10,713 nt of DNA. Source: Bacillota bacterium. Lineage in GTDB: Bacteria; Bacillota; Desulfitobacteriia; Desulfitobacteriales; JAJXUE01. Below, in pieces: positions 6,143 through 10,713 of this stretch; within the stretch, counting starts at the first letter, position 1, and each line of letters opens with the position of its first letter. The stretch lies in the NCBI GenBank assembly GCA_021786555.1, contig JAJYNB010000327.1, forward strand, positions 1-10,713, written 5' to 3'. The notes beneath the pieces were generated by a model. The model searched no databases, had not been told where the DNA came from, and saw only the letters and a list, made by a program, of their open reading frames with translations. The position numbers and the translations under genes were made by a program.

Positions 6143-7113
6143 CAACGAGACCCCCTTTTCGCCTCATTGCTGTACTTATAGGCGGAATTGGCCTTAAGGC
6201 TCTGCAGTCGCTTGTAGCCCAGCTTTTCCAGATAGGCGTCAAAGTCGGGCACCCCGAAGATCCATTCCTCGGCCCAGGCGTCAAAACCCTCCTGGGTACG
6301 GGTTTTGTTGTAGAAATCACGCACAAAGGGACCATCCACCTCGTAACAGCCGAAATTGCCGGTGGGGTGAGCGCCCCAGGGCTGCTGCACGATTGCATCG
6401 ACCAGGTAGGGCGGGATGATGTTCTGGCTGGGCTCCCGCCTGAGGTATTCCTCCGGCACGACCTCCTCCGCCACGATAATCACCTTGTCCGCGGCCTTGA
6501 TTGCCTCCTCGTCCGCATACTTTTGGCCCCACACCCGGACTGTCCCGTCTTCTCCCACCTGCTGCACATGGGCGATACAGATATTGGGCCGGGCAGCCGG
6601 CACATGAATCAAGGTACCTTCCTCAAAGAAGGGGTCTTCCACCCACTGGGCCTTTTGTCTGGGAATATTCGGGTTTGACCCGTCCCGCATAGCGTGCTTG
6701 CTCAGCATATCGTACTCCGGATTGAGAATGTCCGTGCCGCGTGAAGCCCAGGTAGGTATATAGGGAATGCCCAAAGCCCCCGCTGCCATGCGCAGGAGCA
6801 TCTGGTGATGACTGTAATCTTCTGTGATTACTTCACCGTTTCTCACCTTGCGGTCCAGATTGCCCCCCAGTTTGCCAAACAATTCGTGGCCGATCCAGCA
6901 GGACTCCCAGACTTTGACACACCCCGCCCCCACCAGCATGTCCCCGTGGGTGCCTGAATTAACCTCAATCAAGTGCAGGTTCTGCTTACGTTGCCGGATA
7001 ATCTCATAAATTACAGCCATAGGCCTGCGCCAAATCGTAAAACCGCTGAAGGTAATCATATCGCCGTCATTGATCATCCCTACGGCTTCCTGGACCGTGA
7101 TACGTTTGCCCAA
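6142..7113 (-). CDS. gctA: Glutaconate-type CoA-transferase, subunit A
   Basis: This 323-residue alpha subunit pairs with the beta subunit immediately downstream; GctA of Acidaminococcus is 320 residues. Matching blocks in order are 'GFTIWRRP' (22-29), 'EDYSHHQM', 'GALGIPYIP', 'DGTVRVWGQK', 'AADKVIIVAEE', 'GAHPTGNFGCYE' and 'FDAWAEEWIF'. The subunit builds half of the active-site cleft, while the catalytic Glu comes from subunit B. The start is a TTG at 7113, chosen because an AGGAGG (plus-strand 7123-7128) lies about 9 bases upstream; the nearby ATG at 7118 is out of frame. A 294-base spacer precedes it, so it may have its own promoter, though I could not identify a convincing one. A TTG start with a strong ribosome binding site is common in clostridia. 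Confidence 0.88.
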   Translation of the reverse strand: MGKRITVQEAVGMINDGDMITFSGFTIWRRPMAVIYEIIRQRKQNLHLIEVNSGTHGDMLVGAGCVKVWESCWIGHELFGKLGGNLDRKVRNGEVITEDYSHHQMLLRMAAGALGIPYIPTWASRGTDILNPEYDMLSKHAMRDGSNPNIPRQKAQWVEDPFFEEGTLIHVPAARPNICIAHVQQVGEDGTVRVWGQKYADEEAIKAADKVIIVAEEVVPEEYLRREPSQNIIPPYLVDAIVQQPWGAHPTGNFGCYEVDGPFVRDFYNKTRTQEGFDAWAEEWIFGVPDFDAYLEKLGYKRLQSLKANSAYKYSNEAKRGSR

Positions 7114-7407
7114 TTCATTCTCCCTCCTCTGTAAATATCAGAATTATCATTTCCGCCATGGACCCTAAATATCTCTTCCAGCCCTCCCTTTTAATTCCAG
7201 ATTGCAAGCTCTAAAAAAGGAGCAACTGACCTGTCCTGTGATCAATTACTCCGATTAGACTGCATTACCACTAGCAGAACGATTCCAAAGTGCCGTTTAT
7301 CCCAAACCGGTTGCGGCAACCGCACGATCCGGATTTTTTGCTGCTTCATGCAAACGGCAATCGCGAACCATTCTACCAGAGCCACAAGAGCTCAAATCCG
7401 TCTAAAG
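7114..7407. other. Spacer between the acyl-CoA dehydrogenase and gctA, with a 15-base palindrome
   Basis: This 294-base gap has no supported gene. It contains the gctA ribosome binding site (7123-7128). It also holds an interrupted palindrome, CGGTTGC-G-GCAACCG (7308-7322), whose 1-base centre suits a protein-binding operator better than an RNA hairpin. Unlike the other long spacers it lacks the heptad repeat. A weak GATAAT-like -10 can be read on the minus strand upstream of gctA, but without a matching -35, so no promoter is claimed. Confidence 0.4.
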
Positions 7408-8547
7408 CTACTTAACCAACTTACGGGCAATGACAATGCGCTGGACTTGATTGGTCCCTTCATAAATCTGGGTGATTTTGGCGTCCCGCATATAGCGTTC
7501 CACCGGGTACTCCCGGCAATAACCGTACCCGCCGAAAATCTGCACGGCGTCCGTGGTGACCTTTACCGCAGTATCCGAGGCAAACAGTTTGGCCATGGAT
7601 GCCTCTTTGCCGCAGGGCAGGCCCGCCATGCGCAGGTGGGCGGCGTTATAGACTAAAAGCCTGGCTGCCTCCACTTGGGTAGCCATGTCTGCCAGCATAA
7701 ACTGGATCCCCTGGAAGTCATAGATAGGCTTGCCGAACTGTTTTCTCTCTTGAGCGTAGGCGAGTGCAGCGTCCAGCGCCGCCTGGGCAATCCCCAGGGC
7801 CTGAGCCCCGATGCCGATGCGTCCGCCGTCCAAAAGGGCCATGGCCACTTTAAAGCCTTCTCCCTCCTTGCCGAGGATGTTCGAAGCCGGCACCATGGCA
7901 TCTTCGAAGATCAGTTCGGTGGTGGACGAAGCGTTTAAGCCCATCTTCTTTTCCAAGGCGCCAATCTTGAAGCCGGGAGTATCCTTGTCCACCAGAAAGG
8001 ATGTAATCCCGTTGGCGCCCCTGCTCTTGTCCGTAACCGCCATCACCGTGTACACTCCGGCGTAGCCGCCGTTGGTGATGAACCGCTTGGTCCCGTTCAG
8101 CACATAATAATCTCCCTGCCGTACCGCAGTGGTAGATATGCTGCCAGCATCAGAACCTGCATTTGGCTCGGTGAGGGCGAAAGCGCCGATCATCTCGCCG
8201 GAGGCCAGCCTGGGCAGGTACTTGCGCTTCTGTTCTTCAGTGCCGAAATACACAATGGGGAAGGTTCCCACCGAGGTATGGACTGCCAGAATAACTCCGT
8301 GGGAAGCGTCGGCTTTAGAAATCTCCTCTATGGCCAGGATATAGGACAGGAAGTCAGCCCCGGCACCGCCGTATTCCTCCGGGATTGGTATGCCCATGAT
8401 TCCGTTCCGGCCCATTTTCTTGATGTTCTCCACCGGGTACTCATGGGTTTCATCCAGTTGGGCAGCCACAGGGGCAATCTCGCTTTGGGCGAAATTCCTG
8501 ACCATGTCGCGCATCATCTTCTGCTCGTCTGTAAGCCCGACGTGCAC
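7408..8547 (-). CDS. Short-chain acyl-CoA dehydrogenase (butyryl-/isobutyryl-CoA type)
   Basis: This FAD enzyme oxidises a short acyl-CoA to the 2-enoyl-CoA, here probably butyryl-CoA to crotonyl-CoA. The start is a GTG at 8547, giving 379 residues, the usual length of clostridial Bcd. GGGAGG lies about 9 bases upstream, and the protein then opens 'HVGLTDEQ' as family members do. The frame stays open upstream to 8760 only by running through a repeat and the end of crt. Motifs are 'FALTEPNAGSDAG' (123-135, flavin and substrate contacts), 'RKQFG' (268-272), 'QIFGGYGY' (336-343) and 'YEGT' (362-365). E363 is in the catalytic-base position of butyryl-, medium-chain and isobutyryl-CoA dehydrogenases. 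Electrons should go to an ETF, not encoded here. Isobutyryl-CoA as a substrate cannot be excluded. Confidence 0.92.
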   Translation of the reverse strand: MHVGLTDEQKMMRDMVRNFAQSEIAPVAAQLDETHEYPVENIKKMGRNGIMGIPIPEEYGGAGADFLSYILAIEEISKADASHGVILAVHTSVGTFPIVYFGTEEQKRKYLPRLASGEMIGAFALTEPNAGSDAGSISTTAVRQGDYYVLNGTKRFITNGGYAGVYTVMAVTDKSRGANGITSFLVDKDTPGFKIGALEKKMGLNASSTTELIFEDAMVPASNILGKEGEGFKVAMALLDGGRIGIGAQALGIAQAALDAALAYAQERKQFGKPIYDFQGIQFMLADMATQVEAARLLVYNAAHLRMAGLPCGKEASMAKLFASDTAVKVTTDAVQIFGGYGYCREYPVERYMRDAKITQIYEGTNQVQRIVIARKLVK

Positions 8548-8626
8548 TTTACCCGCCTCCCTTTTCTCTTCCGAAATGCCGCTCATAAACCGTCCACAGC
8601 TATCCCATTTAAGCTTCTGGAAGTAT

Positions 8627-8654
8627 TCTGACTTCTGACTCCTGACTTCTGAAT
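8627..8654. repeat. Heptad repeat cluster (YCTGACT) inside the crt-acyl-CoA dehydrogenase gap
   Basis: Units TCTGACT, TCTGACT, CCTGACT and TCTGAAT run in tandem, ending in a GAATTC. They lie in the 134-base gap between crt and the dehydrogenase, two genes expected to be co-transcribed. The repeat is therefore probably transcribed as part of the mRNA. Reading it as protein creates a false N-terminal extension of the dehydrogenase. Confidence 0.7.
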
Positions 8655-8681
8655 TCTCACAAATAACAATCCCACAATTTT

Positions 8682-9464
8682 CTACTTGCCGCTGAAGTCG
8701 GCTTTGCGCTTCTCCACGAAGGCATTCATGCCCTCTTTTTGGTCTTCCGTGGCAAAGCACAGACTGAACACTTCTGCTTCATAACTCAAAGCGTTGGTCA
8801 AATCCATCTCCAGGCCCTTATTAACTGCAACCTTGCACAAGCGTATCGCCACAGGTCCTTTGGACACGATTTTCTGGGCCATGTTAAGACAAAAGGACTT
8901 AAGTTCAGCTGCGGGAACCACCCGGTCCGCCAGGCCGATCTCCAGAGCCTCCTGTGCCCCCAGCACATCCGCTGTAAACAGCAACTCCTTGGCCTTGCCC
9001 TTGCTCACCAATCGGGCCAGCCTCTGGGTCCCGCCAAATCCCGGCACCACTCCCAAGCCTACCTCAGGCTGGCCGAATTTGGCGTTCTCAGCCGCTACCC
9101 TGATGTCGCAGGACATTGCCAGCTCACAGCCCCCGCCCAGGGCAAAACCGTTTACCGCCGCTATCACAGGTTGGGGCAGGTTCTCAATCAGGCTGGTAAG
9201 CCCCTGGCCCAGGATGGCAAATTCCCTGGCCTCCAAGGGGTTAAGATCTTTCATGTAGGTAATGTCCGCCCCTGCCACGAAGGACTTTTCCCCGGCCCCG
9301 GTTAAAATTACCACACGAGTCTCAGAATCCTTGGCAAGTGCTTGGAAAGCGTCAATCAGCTCTGCCAGCACTTCCGTGTTGAGGGCGTTCAGGGCCTTGG
9401 GACGGTTGATAGCAATAGTGGTGACAGCCCCCTCTTTTTCTACCAGTAAGTTATTGTACTCCAT
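8682..9464 (-). CDS. crt: Enoyl-CoA hydratase / crotonase
   Basis: This 260-residue crotonase-fold protein hydrates crotonyl-CoA to 3-hydroxybutyryl-CoA. The AGAD motif (64-67) and 'ALGGGCEL' (108-115) form the CoA pocket and oxyanion hole. The two catalytic acids are E114 and E134, 20 residues apart as in the rat enzyme (E144/E164). 'PEVGLGVVPGFGGTQRL' follows the second Glu, as in true hydratases. The ATG has GGAGGAG just upstream and begins 22 bases after hbd, so the two are co-transcribed. Length and motifs match clostridial Crt. Crotonase members with other reactions usually lose one of the two Glu residues, so a hydratase is the most likely call. Confidence 0.92.
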   Translation of the reverse strand: MEYNNLLVEKEGAVTTIAINRPKALNALNTEVLAELIDAFQALAKDSETRVVILTGAGEKSFVAGADITYMKDLNPLEAREFAILGQGLTSLIENLPQPVIAAVNGFALGGGCELAMSCDIRVAAENAKFGQPEVGLGVVPGFGGTQRLARLVSKGKAKELLFTADVLGAQEALEIGLADRVVPAAELKSFCLNMAQKIVSKGPVAIRLCKVAVNKGLEMDLTNALSYEAEVFSLCFATEDQKEGMNAFVEKRKADFSGK

Positions 9465-9486
9465 GCTAACTCCTCCGTTCTGTTAA

Positions 9487-10335
9487 TCAAGCATAGGTAT
9501 AGAAGCCGCGGCCCGTTTTGCGCCCAAGCCAGCCGGCCTTAACATATTTGCGCAGCAAGGGGCAGGGGCGGTATTTAGAATCGCCAAAACCCTCATGCAG
9601 CACTTCCATAATGGCCAGACAGGTGTCTAACCCTATCAAATCAGCCAGGGCCAGGGGTCCCATGGGATGGTTCATGCCCAGCTTCATCACATTATCCACC
9701 GCTTCAGGTGTAGCCACTCCCTCATGCACGGCATAGATGGCCTCGTTGATCATGGGCAGCAGAATCCGGTTAGCGACAAAGCCCGGGGCGTCATTGACCT
9801 CCACCGGAGTCTTGTCCATCTTCAGGCTCATTTCTTCAACTGCCTTGTACACCTCATCTGCTGTAGCCAGGCCGCGGATCACTTCCACCAGCTTCATTAC
9901 CGGAACCGGGTTCATGAAATGCATTCCGATGACTTTTTCCGGCCGTTTGGTTACAGCGCCTATCTCTGTAATGGGCAGGGAAGATGTGTTGCTGGCCAGT
10001 ATCGTATGCTCAGGGCAGACAGCATCCAGTTCTCCGAAAATCTTCGCTTTGATCTGCATGTTTTCCACAGCGGCTTCGATCACAATGTCGGCATCCTTGG
10101 CGTCCCGCAGGCTGACTGAAGTCTTAATCCGGGCCAGGATTTCATCCTTTGCCTCGGCGGTTAACTTACCTTTTTCCACATTACGGGACAGGTTCTTGTT
10201 GATAATCCCCAAGCCCCGCTGCACAAACTCATCCTTGATATCGTTGAGAATTACACTGTAGCCCGCCTGGGCGGCTACCTGGGCGATACCGCCGCCCATC
10301 TGGCCGGCGCCCACCACCATGACTGTCTTAATCAT
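9487..10335 (-). CDS. hbd: 3-hydroxybutyryl-CoA dehydrogenase
   Basis: This 282-residue, single-function L-3-hydroxyacyl-CoA dehydrogenase, the same size as clostridial Hbd, interconverts 3-hydroxybutyryl-CoA and acetoacetyl-CoA. The Rossmann motif GAGQMGGG is at residues 9-16, and Asp32 at the end of the second strand favours NAD(H) over NADP(H). 'ASNTSSLPIT' (114-123), the catalytic H139-E151 pair in the 'MHFMNPVPVMKLVE' block, and N189 form the active site. The C-terminal domain contains the usual 'HPMGPLALADLIGLD' (223-237). The ATG has a GGGGGG site upstream. It is the first gene of the operon visible here, and the 378 bases before it hold only repeats. Next to crt and an acyl-CoA dehydrogenase it completes the butyryl-CoA to acetoacetyl-CoA segment of beta-oxidation. 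Confidence 0.94.
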   Translation of the reverse strand: MIKTVMVVGAGQMGGGIAQVAAQAGYSVILNDIKDEFVQRGLGIINKNLSRNVEKGKLTAEAKDEILARIKTSVSLRDAKDADIVIEAAVENMQIKAKIFGELDAVCPEHTILASNTSSLPITEIGAVTKRPEKVIGMHFMNPVPVMKLVEVIRGLATADEVYKAVEEMSLKMDKTPVEVNDAPGFVANRILLPMINEAIYAVHEGVATPEAVDNVMKLGMNHPMGPLALADLIGLDTCLAIMEVLHEGFGDSKYRPCPLLRKYVKAGWLGRKTGRGFYTYA

Positions 10336-10367
10336 GCTTAACCCCCCGGTAGAATTTTTGGTTAGGA

Positions 10368-10395
10368 ATTCAGAAGTCAGGAGTCAGGAGTCAGA
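10368..10395. repeat. Heptad repeat cluster (AGTCAGR), opposite orientation, upstream of hbd
   Basis: Four tandem units, ATTCAGA, AGTCAGG, AGTCAGG and AGTCAGA, begin at a GAATTC about 30 bases upstream of the hbd start. This is the inverse orientation of the other clusters. Its position means it lies in or next to the leader of hbd. Confidence 0.7.
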
Positions 10396-10447
10396 ATATT
10401 GCATTCTGATCTCCTTGCGACTTCCGATTCCAAGTACTACCCATGAA

Positions 10448-10479
10448 TGAATCAACTGGAACCGTTCCGGACTGACTCA
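10448..10479. repeat. TGANTCA-armed repeat element
   Basis: TGAATCA (10448-10454) and TGACTCA (10473-10479) flank a core containing GGAAC-C-GTTCC. The arms differ from a perfect inverted repeat by one base. It belongs to the same family as the elements at 527-559 and 10594-10630. Confidence 0.5.
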
Positions 10480-10497
10480 ACAGAACCTCTTCCTCAT

Positions 10498-10525
10498 TCT
10501 GACTCCTGACTTGCCACTTCTGACT
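10498..10525. repeat. Heptad repeat cluster (YCTGACT), one degenerate unit
   Basis: TCTGACT, CCTGACT, TGCCACT and TCTGACT follow in 7-base register; the third unit has drifted. It sits between two TGANTCA-armed elements in the spacer upstream of hbd. Confidence 0.6.
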
Positions 10526-10557
10526 TCTGGCAACAAATTCGCACTCGCATCCTGCTA

Positions 10558-10630
10558 GTGAATCACTCGGGGCCGACTCTCCATTGACTCACCTTTGAGT
10601 CAATCAGGAACTGTCCCCAGCTGACTCAAA
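10558..10630. repeat. Two adjacent TGANTCA-armed repeat elements
   Basis: The first runs from GTGAATCA (10558-10565) to TGACTCAC (10585-10592) with a CGGGGCCGACTCTCC core. The second has perfect 9-base arms, TTTGAGTCA (10594-10602) and TGACTCAAA (10622-10630), around GGAACTGTCCCC, the reverse complement of the GGGGACNGTTC core at 536-547. The tandem placement suggests the unit moves or duplicates as a block. Confidence 0.6.
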
Positions 10631-10646
10631 AATCAACATTCCCCAT

Positions 10647-10674
10647 TCTGACTCCTGTCTCCTGAATTCTGACT
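10647..10674. repeat. Heptad repeat cluster (YCTGACT)
   Basis: Units TCTGACT, CCTGTCT, CCTGAAT and TCTGACT are in tandem and contain a GAATTC junction. This is the fifth cluster of the window and the third in the 378-base spacer upstream of hbd. No gene is visible in that spacer. Confidence 0.6.
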
Positions 10675-10675
10675 T

Positions 10676-10703
10676 CTGCTTATTAGTCCACCTGGATAAG
10701 CAG
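10676..10703. repeat. Inverted repeat near the right edge
   Basis: CTGCTTAT (10676-10683) and ATAAGCAG (10696-10703) are perfect reverse complements around a 12-base loop. No T-tract follows within the window. It could end the gene beyond the right edge or be another repeat element. Confidence 0.4.
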
Positions 10704-10713
10704 TGCATCCCCC

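Noticed and set aside
9737..10261. Plus-strand open frame of 174 codons opposite hbd
   Set aside because: It is a shadow of hbd with low-complexity Ser/Thr/Ile composition and no start-site support.
5282..10674. Heptad clusters as a CRISPR array
   Set aside because: Units are 7 bases, contiguous and without spacers, and the clusters are scattered across kilobases. This does not fit a CRISPR array.

Overview
The window looks like a chromosomal segment of an anaerobic Gram-positive clostridium, most likely a Peptococcaceae / Desulfotomaculales-type organism (Pelotomaculum- or Desulfotomaculum-like). This taxonomic call is an inference. It rests on moderate GC content, strong AGGAGG-type ribosome binding sites, TTG and GTG starts, an acyl-CoA catabolic operon split into single-domain enzymes, and intergenic spacers full of short repeats.

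Layout. At the left edge, a plus-strand SdpI-family membrane protein runs in from outside and ends at 529, with a terminator-like hairpin on its stop codon. A 355-base spacer follows. Everything else is on the minus strand, so transcription runs right to left: hbd (10335-9487), crt (9464-8682), an acyl-CoA dehydrogenase (8547-7408), a two-subunit glutaconate-type CoA-transferase (7113-5336), a cob(I)alamin adenosyltransferase cobO (5056-4532), the mutase-protecting GTPase meaB (4516-3572), the large and small subunits of a B12-dependent acyl-CoA mutase (3527-1869 and 1848-1450), and a nitroreductase (1424-885). Gaps of 15 to 44 bases join cobO-meaB-mutase-nitroreductase into one tight block. 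hbd-crt and gctA-gctB are also tightly coupled. The blocks are separated by spacers of 134 to 294 bases.

How the genes work together. The mutase would routinely be called methylmalonyl-CoA mutase. At the two positions that distinguish substrate classes it instead has Phe82 and Gln200, spaced exactly as in isobutyryl-CoA mutase (Phe80/Gln198) rather than Tyr/Arg of methylmalonyl-CoA mutase. With that reading the cluster forms a coherent route: the CoA-transferase activates isobutyrate (or butyrate), IcmAB interconverts isobutyryl-CoA and butyryl-CoA with adenosylcobalamin supplied by CobO and protected by MeaB, and the dehydrogenase, Crt and Hbd carry butyryl-CoA to acetoacetyl-CoA. Only thiolase and electron-transfer flavoprotein genes are missing from the window. 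The likely role is anaerobic isobutyrate/butyrate isomerisation and beta-oxidation, possibly syntrophic.

The spacers hold two repeat families: clusters of a degenerate 7-base unit (YCTGACT, or AGTCAGR on the other strand), and elements in which TGANTCA-type arms flank a GGGGACNGTTC-like core. The spacer before cobO also has a perfect 12-base inverted repeat. No RNA genes, CRISPR arrays or intact insertion sequences were seen.
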